The notes: a model not told the origin generated them from the letters alone. Counted from the first letter of the stretch, positions 1-28,567 are shown. The stretch: DNA of 64,000 nt from Pelobates cultripes (GCA_933207985.1 OW240921.1:95207192-95271191), one strand, 5' to 3'. Numbers and translations are program-made.

Positions 1-1459
1 ATTCCCAAGCCCGATCACACTTATCTCATGGCTTCAGGAAAAGATTCATTCTCCTTTGCTTGATTTGCTATCAAAATTGGGATGTAGATATCTAAGGGAT
101 TTGTATGTTAACAATAAATTCCTTTCATTTGATTATTTGCACTCCAATTTTAAAATTCCAACTGGCTGGTGGTTGGAATATAATACATTGAAATCTAGGA
201 TCTCATCATTTAGTTATCATTTAAAGGAGATTAGATGATTGACAACTTGTGAAAACATAATATGTTCAACAAACAAAAAGCACTTGTTATTAAAATGTTT
301 TAGCCTTTTGAGAGACAGGAATTTGGATACTAAATCTTCAAATATAAGAATTTGGGAAGAAGAACTTAATCAATCTTGGCCCATGGAAATTTCGGGAGCT
401 TTCATACTAACAGATAAATTAATTAAATATGTCTCTTATAGGGAGACGTGTTTTAAAATCTTACATATATGGTATGTAACGCCGATTAAGCTTTGGAAAA
501 CAAAGAGAATTGATTCATATAAAATGTGCTGGAGAAACTGTAATCAAATTGGCTCAGCAATACATATGTGGTGGCTTTGTCCCCACATTTAAACTTATTG
601 GAAGGAGGTACAACTTGGGACATCTCGAATTTTAGGGGAAAGCATTAAGCTTACTCCAGAACTGATTCTCTTTCATTTATTTCCTAATCATTTCACAAAA
701 GAACTAAAATCTCTTTTGCTACATATTTTATCCATAGCGAAATGGTTGATTGCAGTTAACTGGAAAGGAGAAAGGTTGCCAAAGTGGTCAGAGGTGGAGA
801 GTGTCATGCAGAGAAATAGAACACTAGAAAGAGAGGATGAACACTTAGGTGTTTTTAACGTTTTAAAGTATAGATGGGCACTTTGGGATGACTATTGTTT
901 GACCCGTGGGCAAAACTCCTCATAGATTCCTTTCCTTCGTCGGCTCCCCTTCCCACAGAATCTCGGAACAACGAATGTGGTATGCGCATGGTTGTAAATG
1001 TATGGGCATTTATTGCATTTAAGGGGGTTGTCCTCTTGACCCCGGATATTTTTCCACGGTTCTCCTTATAACGCCTCACCCCTCAGGTAAATATAGTGTA
1101 CTCACGAGTAGGATAGAAGATGGGGAAACCGTAAAATCTGATCTCCCCTCCGTTATGGGGATAAATGGTGACCAATGTGGGGAGTTGGAGACCATGACGA
1201 TTGTAGGACAAAATGGGGAAATTGGAGAGGGGAAGAGGACCACTCGCAGAGACGGAGGTTGTGTCTTAGTTTTTAACCCGTACACTGTATTAACAGTATA
1301 ATACTTTATTGGGAAAAGATAGGTTGAATATTGTATTGTATGTATTATGTGTCAATCTAGTATTATTGTGAAAAAAGGGGAAAAAATTGTTTGTTATTGA
1401 GTTTTTTGTACTTTGTGTCAAAATTATTTGTTAAAACTTTTTTACAAATAAAAAAAAAA
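1..1459 (+). mobile_element. L1/Tx1-type LINE, decayed 3' part with poly(A) tail
   Basis: Broken frames at about 56-592 and 716-925 match the far C-terminal part of L1-type ORF2: the CWRNC...GSAIHMWWLCP knuckle is the usual CWRC-GT-IH-WW-C motif. It ends in AATAAA plus an A-run at about 1446-1459. Several stops separate the frames, so it is dead. It lies in the presumed intron 3 of the partial TAS1R3-like gene, opposite to transcription. Confidence 0.75.
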
Positions 1460-1574
1460 CATGCAGATTTAGTAGCAATGTATCAGATTGTACAAGTTAA
1501 TCAGTCATACCTAGTTTTCTTTGAAAAAAGAAAACTACGTATAGCCTGAAGTCCATAGATAAATGGATACTTAC

Positions 1575-2375
1575 TTGATGTGGAAATATTTTAGATGCAC
1601 TATTAGAGCAGTTAGAATCAGAACCATTCAGAATATAGTGCAGAGCATTGCCTATTGAATATACCGCAACATAAACCCTGTAAGCAAGATTTAATGAATC
1701 AGCAGCTAATATCTCCGTGATATTTTCTGGAGACAATAAATTGCATTTTTCCTGTAGATCTGGGACCTCAGACAGAACTTGTTGGCCAATGTTTTGCTTG
1801 GGTGACGTGGCATTCCGAAGAAGGCTCCCTTGTTGTATCAAGGATAACTGGTTGTGGACATAGTCATCAAATCCTGGTAAAATGTTACTCTTTACAGCAA
1901 AGCCAATGAATGTGCCAATATTCTGAATTCCAGGCAGCTGTTGAATGGTTTGTGAGAGAGACCAACTGGTGCTGGCAATCCAAACCATTTTCAATTGGCA
2001 TTCTATTGCATTATTTAGAAAAATTTGAGTTTCATGTAGAGAAGTGATCATCACAGTGACATTAACTTTACTCTGTTTTATTCCTAAAATAATTTCATGC
2101 AGTGATCTATTGATAGCAGAATCATTTGTGTCCTTAGGAATATATGCTTGGTAGGCGATGCAGATACTATTCTTGAATGCTTGGTTTGCAAATTCTAAAG
2201 TTCCTTGAATTCCATAATCATCACTGCTTCCCACTAATGCTATCCAGTTCCACTGGAATTCCTTCATGAGCTTGACGATCCCTTTAGCAAAAAGGAAGTC
2301 ACTTGGGACAGTTCGGAAAAATGACCGGAATGTGGCCTTGTCATTGAATTTTTCACTAGAAACCTCAAAGCTTAT
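1575..2375 (-). CDS. TAS1R3-like: Second TAS1R3-like gene, exon 3
   Basis: 267 codons, ISFEVSSEKF to KIFPHQ. The true exon starts about 110 bp before its first in-frame methionine, directly after a TTTTTTTCAG acceptor. Contains FRSFFRTVPSDF and VYVAVYSIGNALHYIL. The donor GTAAGT follows the CAA codon at 1575-1577. Confidence 0.9.
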
Positions 2376-3849
2376 CTGAAAAAAATAGATATCAGTAATA
2401 AATTATGTACCCATACATTTAAGTTTGACATATTTGACTCCATAACAGGTTTTTGCATTTTTTTGAGGTCACGTCACCCCGCATCGAGGTCGCGCGACAC
2501 CTGATCCGCTTTTATATATATATATTTGTCTTTTATACAAACTAAAATTTCCTAATGGTGTCACATGTTTATGACGTCATTTTGGTGCCACTTTTGAAAC
2601 GGTCATGTTTGTTTTTTCCTATTAAAAGTCTTGCCTGCCAGGCCATATGTTTGTCTCCACTTGATAAAGCCCTGTGTGGTGAAACACGTTGGGGATATTT
2701 CACATTAATTTAATAAAAGTATTTTGGCTACTTTAAAGTGCAAATGTGGCACATTCCTTTAATAGTGCTGCTATTGTGGCATTATATTATTTTTACTGCC
2801 TCGCATTTAATGTTAATCTGTTTCAGAGAGGACTTCTCAAAAGAATCCCAGTTGGGTATCATACAACTCACACATTATTCATTGAGCAGTTTGCCTGCTG
2901 TACAAAATGTGAGTAAACATATGTTTATTTATTACTCCTGGTGTTTTACATACAGAGAGACAATCTCTCTTTAGTTTTTTGTGGTGCGATAGCGCTGACC
3001 TGTTCGCTTTCCTTCATCTTATTTATTTTGTCTAAATACAATTACAGCAAGACAGGGCATGTTGTAGGTTTATAATTTAAAAAATGAGGTATGATTAATG
3101 TAAATTAATATCATGCAATACCTGAGGGAGATAGAAGTAGCTAAACAACTTTCCAGTAGACACAACCATCTCTGAGGTTGACGGGCCAATAACAGCAATT
3201 ACCCGTGTACTGTAATTCATATAATTGCAAAGAACTTGAAGCGTTGACCCATTTCTTTCACTCAAAAACCTCAAAGCTCCTTGTACGGCCACCACGGGAG
3301 TGCTACAGATATCATAAATCTCATATCCAAGTCTGGTGCAAGGCAGGAGACTGCTGGAGTTATTTATTTCATCCACGGCAAATTTCATGGCAAGTAGCCC
3401 AGTAAATTCATATAGATTAACGCTAGAGAGAAAAAAAGAATGAGAGAGAAAGGCAAGGTTATTCACTAAACTGTGACTAGTTGGGAGATGACCAGGGAAT
3501 CTAATTTTTTAGGCGACAATAGTTAACCTGCACACATATTGGAATTGGATAACTCTCCAGTTTGGACATTTTTGCCAAAAATAATTAATGTATTTACTTT
3601 TATATAGTTCACTTTTTAGGGGGCTTTCTACTAAATAAATATAGTAACAAAAATAAAAAGCTGCACCCCTCTTAGCCCCCCATCCTACCCCCACAAACAT
3701 TCTCTCACACCACACACATACACAAACACACAATGCATCCATAACACACACAGACACACACACAATGCATCCCTTACACGCACAGTGCATCCCTTACACA
3801 CATACACAGAAAACACACAATCCATCACTTACACACATACAATGCATCC

Positions 3850-3901
<52 letters not shown>

Positions 3902-6900
3902 CAGAATGCATCCCATATACACACCATATCTGTTATATATCTGTTACACACACACATACAATGCATCCCTTTCACTCAAGCAATGCATCCCTTACACACA
4001 TACACAGAAGCACACAGTGTATTACTTACACACACACACTGTCAGGATTACTGTTTGATCCAGCACGTAGAACTGTACAGCATGGATGACAAATAAGTAA
4101 CGTATTACCGGTCCTTAGAATGGCCGGATTTAACGTACAAAGAATAGTCAAAATACTAGCCGAGGTCAGGGAACACAGAAAGGGACACAGCGATGAGGAA
4201 AGCCAGGAGTCAGGATACCAGAATATAGAGAAGTCAATAAACAAAGCCAAAGTCAAAAACCAGGTAGAAAACTATAAACAGGAACGCGCTCTCAGACAAC
4301 CACAAGGGAAACCACGACAGGGCACTGAGCAGGCTGAGAACTGGGCCTAAATACCCCTCCTTTAGTTCTGATAGGCTGTAACCGGCCTTTGACCCCAAAG
4401 TCTGTTACCAGGTTTCATTTGCATAATTGCTGCTCAGCATTAACCCTTCTGTGGATTAGGTTGCTGTTCGGCACAACTTTTCCTGTGTGGACAGTAAATG
4501 TCATTAACCACATTTCTATAAGCGGATGAATACGTGACACACACACACAGAAACACACTGCATCTCTTACACATACAGAAACACGATGCATCTCGTACAC
4601 ACACAGACACACACAAACATAACCACCTCACACACACACACACATACATGCAATGCATTACACACACCCTGCGTTCCTTACCCAAAATCTGCATCCCTTA
4701 AACACACACACACACTGCATAACTCACACACAAAGAGGCCTATAATGCATCTCTTACACATACACTCAGACACACAATACTTCCCTTATGCACAAACACA
4801 CACACTACTTTCTATACCTTACACAGACACATACTGCATCCAGAAAATGCACACATTTACTCCCTTACACAGACACACACTGCATCCCCTGTTCATATAC
4901 ACACTGCATCCAGTATATGCACACACTTACTCCCTTACACAGACACATACTGCATCCCCTATACACGCACTACCCTACATCCCCTACACAAACTGATATC
5001 CCTACACACTACATTCCATAAGCACACATACATTGCATCCTCTATAATAAAACACAAGTCAACTCCCTGTAAACAAACAAATGGGTGACCCCTGTAGGTG
5101 GACTCATGGGTGGGCCTTGTGGTTCAGACTCCAGGGCTACCACTGGGGGCCCAGGCCTTGAGCTAAGGGGACCCAAAATTTCTGAAAGAAGCCACTTTAA
5201 CATCACCCCAAATGCATTAAATACATCTTATATCACAGCGATACATGATGTATTCATTGTAAAATATTACATTACTAAATGTATATGGGCAAATAAACAG
5301 CCACACCACAGCTATTCCACCCATTGTAGTGCAAGAAAAAAGGGGGACTTTAAACTGCCTAATTTGTATCCTTACCATATAGTAGTAATGCCATCTCACA
5401 TCTCTATGTGATCTAGAACAGATATATGTAAACAATGGTTACAATTTGAAAGTTTAATTATTAAGGTACCTCTTTACTTCACACCTTGGCAAACGGCACC
5501 CTTAAAAGCAATACAATACTGAAAAAACGTATGAACCCTTGTCCAAACGTGAAAACTATAGTAACTACATTTAGTCTTCCTTGCATTGTGCATTTTAGTA
5601 ATTCCAATATAATAATTGTGAAACCACAAAGTGTTTTTATTATGTTTAATCCTCTTTCTATCATTCCTTTTATATATGTCACATTGTCACAATGTCAACC
5701 GATACATATTTTGTGTTAATTTGCTACTCTTGTAATACTGTACTCCATTATTGTACTTTTTTGACTTGGAAACTCAATAAAAAAATATATAAAAAAAAAA
5801 AAAGAATGGCAAGAAAAGTGCAATATGTAGCAGAAAGGGAAGCAGGGCAAGGACCTTTTCCTGAAAGTAATATAGACAGAGAGTAAAGTAAGGAAAAAGT
5901 ATGAAAGATGTAGACAAGGAGAGTAGCATTTGTAGAGTTCAACTGAAAAGAAATAAAGTCTAGAGCTGATTACAGAGAGAAACAGGTGTTAAAGAAGGTG
6001 TGTAAAGTAGATAAAACAAGAAAGCATGTAGTTAGTAGCAAAGAGGAAGACAAGGACAGAGAATGATATAGCATATGGGAAAGAAGAAGAAAAGCGTAGA
6101 GAAAGGAAGTTGTTGTATAGTCGTTCAGTCATGTCCGACTTTCCGTGACCATATGGACCATAGCATGCCAGGTACATCTGTCAATCACTGCCCCTCTGAG
6201 CTCCAACAAATTAATGTTTGTGGCTTCAGTGACCTCATCTATCCATCTCCGTCTCTGTCGTCCCCTTCTTCATGTGCCTTCAATCTTTCCCAGCATCAGA
6301 GTCTTCTCTAGAGAATCCTGCCTTCTCATTATATGGCCAAAATATTTGAGCTTCAGCCTCATGATCATAGCTTCCAGTGAACAGTTTGTCTTTATTTCCT
6401 GTAGTACAGATTTATTGGATTTTCTTGCAATCCAAGGAATTCTAAGCAGTTTTCACCAACACCACAGTTCAAAGGCATAAATTCTACGACGCTCAGCCTT
6501 CTTTGTAGTCCAGCTCTCACATCCGTATGTTACTACTGGGAATACCATAGTTCTGACTATGCGGACCTTTGTTGATAGTGTAATATCTTTAGTTTTTACC
6601 AGCTTGTCCAAGCTTGCCATAGCTTTCCTCCCCAGAAGCAAACGTCTTTTAATTTCATGACTACAGTCAACATCTGAAGAGATCTTGGATCCCAGGAAAA
6701 TACAATCTGTCACTGCCTCCACTTCTTCCCCATTTATGCCAGGAACTGAGATTGCTGTTTGCCATGATCTTAGTCTTTTTAACGTTGAGCAGCAAGACAG
6801 CTTTTGCTATACAGAATGTGTAACACATCGCTAAGATGAAGAAAAGTATAGAAAGTGTGTAGTGTGTGTCAAAGAGGAAGAAAATGGCAGAGAATGCGTA

Positions 6901-7810
6901 TAGTGTGTAGCAAAGAGGAATAAAATGAGACACAATGTGTAAAATGTATCAGAAAGAAATGCATGGATAGGGAAAGAGAGGTTAAAGAGTACCAGAGGTT
7001 AAAAAAGTTCGGAACTGAAGACAAGGCAGCAAAACTGACGTTAAGAAATACTTTTAGAAGAAGAAAATGCTGAAACATCAAATGATGTGTGGAAAGGGCA
7101 GAAGAAAGATGTAGGACACACAAAGTGATGGCAAACGCCTGTAGGGTTTTTCTTGTGTTATTTTTCTAGGCTAACAAAATCCATTTTTTTTCTCTAAACT
7201 AGGAAATGTGGAAATTTGTCAACGGAATTGCACATTTTAGTCAAAAATAGCCAAGTTGGAAGCTTTTTATACCTTCATTATTCTGGCCTAAATTTTACAA
7301 TTCCCCTTTGTCGTTCTACATAAACCCTACTAAATATACTGATAGAAGGTGTCAGAAACAAGAAGTTATAATGTTCTAATTCTGTGCTAACATACTAGCA
7401 GTTTGCTTTGATTTCCTTGATAATGTCACGTGTTATTCCAGTTCATAGAAATTAAATCATTCCTTTTATCCTATTAAACAATATCCTATTAAATAATATT
7501 TTGAAAAAATTAAAAACCATGTTTTCATTTTATAAGAACTGTTTGTGACATGCTAATGAAATATTATATTTCTACGGCAGGCAAAAAAAATAATAATTTC
7601 AAACGCTTACCTTTGACACACCGAGATTTCATTCTTTCTTTTATTCTCGATGAGTTTTACTCTTTCATGAACGGAAAATAAACCTCCTATCTTGAATTCT
7701 CCTGGTGTAGTAAAAAATGTAGATTGAATGCTACCGTGGCTTTCCCCCAGGGTCCGTGTTGTGTAATAACTGATATATAAGAACGCAGTAAGAACTACAA
7801 AGTAAGACAT
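1575..7810 (-). CDS. TAS1R3-like: Second TAS1R3-like gene, 5' half (exons 1-3), running off the left edge
   Basis: Exons (minus strand): 7611-7810, 3122-3422, 1575-2375. They join in frame as 434 open codons covering the signal peptide and most of the Venus flytrap domain. Exons 4-6 should lie beyond position 1. T1R3 affinity comes from LLAMKFAVDEINNSSSLLP, LGYEIYDICSTPVV and VLCNYMNYSTRVIAVIGPST in exon 2, and FRSFFRTVPSD and WNWIALVGSSDDYG in exon 3. Phases and exon lengths match the complete TAS1R3-like gene 2.9 kb upstream, so this looks like a tandem duplicate, though well diverged. The ligand-site acidic residue is Thr (VWIASTSW). Whether the gene is complete cannot be judged here. Intron 1 (4.2 kb) is filled with CA arrays, a solo LTR and two LINE pieces; intron 3 holds another LINE end. 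Confidence 0.85.
2376..3121 (-). other. Intron 2 of the partial TAS1R3-like gene
   Basis: No gene seen. Contains a short TA run near 2513-2525 and, at about 2655-2700, a segment with GATAAAGCCCTGTGTGGTGA followed by AACACGTTGGGG. That pattern recurs in dispersed repeats of amphibian and fish genomes; I cannot name its family. Confidence 0.4.
3122..3422 (-). CDS. TAS1R3-like: Second TAS1R3-like gene, exon 2
   Basis: 301 bp after a CTCTCTAG acceptor, reading VNLYEFTGLLAMKFAVDEIN and ending SYFYLPQ before donor GTATTG. This exon shows the highest visible resemblance to mammalian T1R3 of any exon in the window. Confidence 0.88.
3700..5060 (+). repeat. CA-rich minisatellite array with TGCATCCCTTACACACA units
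   Basis: Degenerate repeats of AATGCATCCCTTACACACA mixed with pure CA (longest pure run about 3853-3897). The flank at about 5085-5170 resembles the flank at 21040-21110 beside a similar array inside a defined hAT element. This array was therefore probably also carried by a hAT copy whose ends I could not find. Split by the solo LTR at 4040-4539. Confidence 0.7.
4040..4539. mobile_element. Solo LTR (500 bp) inside the CA array
   Basis: A unique-sequence block interrupts the CA array with ends TGTCAGGATT...ATACGTGACA, the TG...CA termini of an LTR, flanked on both sides by CACAC. The flank duplication is weak evidence because it lies in a simple repeat. No coding sequence inside. It could instead be another element type with fortuitous ends. 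Confidence 0.55.
5178..5803 (+). mobile_element. L1-type LINE, short 3' fragment with poly(A) tail
   Basis: The frame at about 5178-5411 reads KCIWANKQP and then GDFKLPNLYPYH, matching the post-RT segment of L1 ORF2 (usually FIW-GK-PRI ... GG-LPN---Y). After a non-coding part it ends in CTCAATAAA and an A-rich tail at about 5776-5803. Heavily decayed. Confidence 0.6.
5804..7130 (+). repeat. Purine-rich diverged tandem repeat (GTGTAGCAAAGAGGAAGA type)
   Basis: Degenerate units containing AGCAAAGAGGAAGA, GGCAGAGAATG and GTGTAAA recur on both sides of the BovB-like insertion (about 5890-6100 and 6840-7120). This looks like an old tandem array of uncertain unit length, split by the later insertion. 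Confidence 0.5.
6108..6803 (-). mobile_element. BovB-like RTE LINE, 5'-truncated 3' end
   Basis: The minus strand at 6453-6722 encodes FLGSKISSDVDCSHEIKRR, then VTYGCESWTTKKAERRRI, the C-terminal signature of BovB/RTE reverse transcriptases. Towards 6110 the plus strand shows GTCGTTCAGTCATGTCCGAC, which corresponds to the conserved 3' end of BovB that also appears in ruminant Bov-tA SINEs. The reading frame runs about 90 codons before it breaks. It is inserted in a purine-rich tandem array. Confidence 0.8.
7131..7610. other. Intronic AT-rich stretch, nothing recognised
   Basis: Part of intron 1 of the partial TAS1R3-like gene. I see no coding potential or clear repeat. Confidence 0.5.
7611..7810 (-). 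CDS. TAS1R3-like: Second TAS1R3-like gene, exon 1
   Basis: Starts at the ATG at 7808-7810 (MSYFVVLTAFLYISYYTTRT, signal peptide) and includes PGEFKIGGLFSVH. PGEF-IGGLF is shared with the neighbouring TAS1R3-like gene, supporting close paralogy. Ends in AG before donor GTAAGC. In-frame ATGs lie upstream (up to 7912) but precede a less hydrophobic stretch. Confidence 0.8.
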
Positions 7811-8484
7811 GTCCTTTAGGGACGCAAGCCCTTGCATTGAATTTTGCCATTGCAAATACAATCGTTTGATTAGAGAGAGCATGAAAATCAGACTCTGTTT
7901 GTTCTGGTGCATTTGTATATCTGTGCGTCCCAGCTGTATAACTCAAACACGGGATGTGAGCTGTTCTCTCTGTAATATTGATGATATGTACAAAGCATAG
8001 CCTCATCAATGTGTTTAGTCAAAGTCTCTCCTGCTGTGATGAGAATGTCCAGCAACGCTTCTCAGAGTTACGGAATATTCAACTGATTTAAAAAAGAATG
8101 AAACACGATAGGGCCATTTTTTGGTATCGTAGTCAAATTGAACTTGCTATATTGAAGGTTTGCTTAGTCAACTGCTTAGCTACTTTTTGTCAATAATTTG
8201 AGACATTTCATTAAATTGAACTGATTGTTCCAGTATTTCACACAGGAATCAGTTCAAAAGAATAAAAGGGGAACAGAAAATATTTTTAAAAATGGGTAAG
8301 AAAGGTGAATTTCCATCAACATAATAATCAAGCAAGACAATTATTTTGCAAAATTAGGTAACCATACAGATAACATTTTAAGTAAGCATGCAATAATCTG
8401 TACAACAACGTGTATAGAATTACGTCAGTTGTAACTAGAATACAGGGAATATTATTTTGTCAGAAATACTAAATCCCGTATAAC
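7811..8484. other. Spacer upstream of the partial TAS1R3-like gene
   Basis: Should contain the promoter and 5' UTR of the minus-strand gene starting at 7810. It is AT-rich; I could not single out a convincing TATA box or other element. Confidence 0.4.
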
Positions 8485-8774
8485 CAGGGCCGTCCTGTCC
8501 ATTGGCAGCAGTGGGGCCACGGCTCCAGGCGGCACTTTTACAGGGGCGGCATTTTGCTACGGCAACGCTCACTCGGCTCGAGAGAGAAGATGACAGGAAG
8601 CTGCAAGAGGGAAACATCAGACTTCTGGGCCCCCTCTCCACAGGACACAGCAAAATGTGTCACTGGACCACCATGGACACTAGTGTCCCAACTCCCTGAC
8701 CACAGGTAAGAGGCAGGGAGGGGGGGCACTTACTCTTACATTTAAAAAATAAATAATCACCCCTCACAAGCCAC

Positions 8775-9700
8775 TGTATCCACTACATGCACTACACACA
8801 TACACGGCATCCACTACACCCACTACATCCACTACACACACTACATGCACTACACACAGACACGGCATCCACTACACACACTACACACAGACACGGCATC
8901 CACTACACACACTACATGCACTACACACATACACTGCATCCACTACACACACTACATGCACTACATGCACTACACACAGACACTGCATCCACTACACACA
9001 CTACATTCACTACACACAGACATTGCATCTTCTACACACACTACATGCACTACACAGACACTGCATCCACTACACACACTACATGCACTACACACAAGCA
9101 TTGCATCCACTATACACACTACATGCATTACACACAGAGACTGCATCCACTACTACACACACACTACATGCACTACACACAGACCCTGCATCCACTACAC
9201 ACACTACATGCACTACACATAGACTCTGCATCCACTACACGCACGCACACACAGTCACTGCATTCACTGCACACACTACATACAGACACTGCATCCACTA
9301 CATGCACTACACACAGACACTGCATCCACTACATGCACTACACACAGACATTGCGTTCACTACACACACTACATGCACTACACACAGATACTGCATCCAC
9401 TACACACACTACATGTATCCATTACACTTTACACAATACATAGACACTGCACACACTACACTGCATCAACTACACAGACACTGCACACACTACACTGCTT
9501 CAACTACACAAACATAGACAATGCACCCACTACACAGACACTGCACTCACTACACAAACACCAACACTGCACCCACTACACAACATCTACTACAAAGAAA
9601 CGGCATGCATTACACTACATCCACACATACACTGCATCCACTACACAAACACACTCTCTGTATCCACTATACACATGCATACAATGCATTCACTATACAC
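8775..9700 (+). repeat. Minisatellite, CACTACACACACTACATGCA-type units
   Basis: About 900 bp of degenerate units mixing CACTACACACA, CTACATGCA and GACACTGCATC. It is open in several frames because the unit lacks stop codons; the resulting His/Thr/Tyr-rich ORFs are not genes. Confidence 0.9.
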
Positions 9701-9827
9701 ACTCAGGGATGTATTAGCCACGAGGCAAACAAGGCATTTGCCTTGGGCGGTATTTTACAGGGGGTGGCAAAAAAAGCCGCCCCGAAATGCCCAGGGCAAA
9801 TGTCTTGTTAGCCTGGTGGCTAACTGA

Positions 9828-9890
9828 CGAGCCAGGCGGGCGGCCGGTCGGGCGGGCGGCCGGTCGGGCGGGCGGCCGGTCGGGCAGACG
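9828..9890 (+). repeat. GC-rich 16-bp tandem repeat
   Basis: Three to four copies of CGGGCGGGCGGCCGGT in tandem, nearly identical, within a repeat-derived GC-rich patch. Confidence 0.8.
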
Positions 9891-10685
9891 GCGCTGGTGA
9901 GGGAGCACTTTCTCCTGAGCTTTCTGCTCAGCTTCCTTGCGTGCCACAGAGTGATGCAGGAAGCCGGAATATGACGTCAGCAGCCCAGCAGCCACTGGAC
10001 CCCAAGGGAAGGGAGGAACCCCCCCCACCCCCAGCATTTTCGTTCATTTTTTTATTTGTTTGGAAACCAATGCACGTGTCTGCACACATGTACAGAAATA
10101 TATACACACGCAGAGCATTTCCGTCTTGCCCTGCGCAAGTACACCCTTTGCATGCTTGGAGAGTACCTTGAGGTTGATAATGTTGACATTTATCATTACA
10201 TTAAAGAAGTACATTACTCAAATAAGCACTTTTCCAGAGTAAGTAGTCAAACCATTTAAGAATGGCTTAAAAACGTACCTGGATCATGCTAGGCACACTC
10301 TAATTTGGCGACAGGACATTTCTGACACCATACCCACTACAGTGTAATGTAGTGGTTATGGTATTTGGAGTGTTCCTTTAAGAGGAAATTACAATAGTCA
10401 AAAAATGCAGTTACTGCTAGACAAATTAGTTGGAACGTGATGATGCTCTACAAGTGAAAGCCAGATAATGTGGATAATAAGGGCTAGCTTACCTTAAATA
10501 CTTAAATTGGACAAATGAAATACTGACACAGAGTAAGCCAATACTTTTAAGCTTGGAGGTAGGAATACCTGAAGGGCGTAGCTATTAAGTTCTTGTAAGC
10601 TTTTGTCTGTTCTTAGAGTTCTCAGATTTTGGGGGTTTTTTTACAATAAAGTTCAGAATCGATTTTCGTTTCCAAAAAGGCTGCT

Positions 10686-10691
10686 TTTATT
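10686..10691 (-). terminator. Polyadenylation signal of the complete TAS1R3-like gene
   Basis: AATAAA on the minus strand, about 35 bp after the stop codon. It is the first such hexamer downstream, so it is a plausible cleavage signal for a very short 3' UTR. Confidence 0.5.
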
Positions 10692-10726
10692 TCAAATAAC
10701 AATAACATACATCATGTAATAACAAA

Positions 10727-26874
<16,148 letters not shown>

Positions 26875-27423
26875 TTCTCTGATAGGGAGACTGCCCAGTA
26901 GAAAAAAAAAGAAAAAAAAGCAAACACAACAAAAAAACAAAACCAAAAATAAAATTAAACTGTGTTTACGGTGTGATACTATACAGTATATAGAGATACT
27001 GAAAGGTTTTAGGAAGTAGAAAGAATTGTCTGTGTCATAACAGGATAAATCAGAAATTATTCAAAAATGCCCATCTGGCACTGGCCATAACATTTGATTA
27101 GATTAAATTATCAGTATTTTAAACCTTCAGGATGTCTAGTCAAATAGTGAGGTTTCCGGGACTTTTACTTGCTGTATATCTTAAAAGAAAACATATATTA
27201 TATAGGATACAAATTGCAATATATGTATATACACACACAACATAAATACAATTTTAAAAATAAAGAAAGAAAATAAAGAAAAATAAATATTTCAGAAACT
27301 TTCCAAATGATTTATTAATGTTAAAAAAAAAATGATGTATATAAAAAAGTCACCATTAAACACTAAGGGAATTTTTGTACATAGATAAGTTTTTCTAACA
27401 GTATGATTTATTTAGAAAGCTTA

Positions 27424-27783
27424 TTAAAGGACCACTATAGTGCCAAGAAAACATACTCGTTTTCCTGGCACTATAGTGCCCTGAGGGAGCTCTCCTCCTC
27501 TTCTCCTCCTCTTCGGCTGAATGCGCATGAGCGGCAAGAGATGCGCGCGCGTTCAGCCAGTCCATAGGAAAGCATTCTCAAAGCTTTCCTATGGACGCTG
27601 GTGTCTTCTCACTGTGATTTTCACAGTGAGAAGCACGCAAGCGCCTCTAGCGGCTGTCAAGAGACAGCCACTGGAGGTTGGATTAACCCTAACATATAAA
27701 AAAATGGTTTACCCTAGCTGGACCTGGCACCCAGACCACTTCATTAAGCTGAAGTGGTCTGGGTGCCTATAGTGGTCCTTTAA
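27424..27783. mobile_element. TTAA-flanked MITE (piggyBac-like), intact
   Basis: 360 bp bounded by TTAA, with ends AGGACCACTATAGTGCC and CTATAGTGGTCCT as near-perfect inverted repeats. The interior contains CACTGTGATTTTCACAGTG and TTTCCTATGGACGCT palindromes. This subfamily also forms part of the hAT copies at 59776 and 62708. Confidence 0.9.
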
Positions 27784-28516
27784 ATCAAGGCCATGGTGTC
27801 AAACTGAGATTGTCTTAATGTTTGTAGTATATGTATGATTTTGTATATATTACTATTCTGCTTTGCTATAAACCTTCTATCTATCTATCTAGAATAGAGT
27901 AAGTGAAAAATTGTCAAACTCGTTTAATTTTTCAATACTGCACTATTAGATGTATCTCCTCTTTACATATTTCACTGTGACCCACTGGACAGATCATATC
28001 TACTAGTGGGGATTGTATCACTACAAACCATCACTACCGGAGTTTGTATGATAACTCTAGCAAATGTGAGTCGACATTTCCATAATTTATATTGTATGTT
28101 TTTCACTTTTTGTGTTACATACTACACATAGGGGTTTTGTTTTTTCTACATATGTACCTTATGAGAATGGATTCCACCGCATATGATTTAAAATCTTCAG
28201 AAGAACATTTGTACTATTTATTTTGAGATTTTATCCTGGCATGTCTCTTGTTTTTACATTTTATTCTGGATGAACTGTAACTTTTATATTGTTCTGTTCC
28301 TTATACTTTGTTGTTTTATTTAGGGGCAACCTGTTTTCCTGTATCCTTTTGTGCTATTTAATATTGTTGGCACATAGAATGGTCCTTATACACAGTGCGT
28401 GCTGCCTTTGGTTAATCGGTTTAAATCCTTTTCATATTTGTATATCTTGCAGCTATGAAGCCTATAATTTATTGTACACAGCACAGTCAGCCTTGCTAAT
28501 TCCATCCTTGCTGCAT

Positions 28517-28567
<51 letters not shown>

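Larger units (their letters stand above)
8485..10030. mobile_element. hAT-like element remnants carrying a large CACTACA minisatellite
   Basis: CAGGGCCGTCCTG at 8485 matches the start of the hAT ends seen at 13976. A second hAT-style start, CAGGGATGTATTAGCCAC, occurs at about 9703. Neither has a matching right end or duplication that I can find, so these are probably nested or truncated. The interior is the array at 8775-9700. Confidence 0.45.

Noticed and set aside
6075..6480. Plus-strand frames of 78 and 111 codons
   Set aside because: Antisense to the BovB-like LINE 3' end; no independent support.
8787..9517. His/Thr/Tyr-rich frames up to 218 codons on the plus strand
   Set aside because: Stop-free tandem repeat; no conserved domain or gene context.
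8775..9700. CRISPR-like regular repeat spacing
   Set aside because: The sequence between repeats is itself repeat-like, there are no unique spacers or cas genes, and the DNA is vertebrate.
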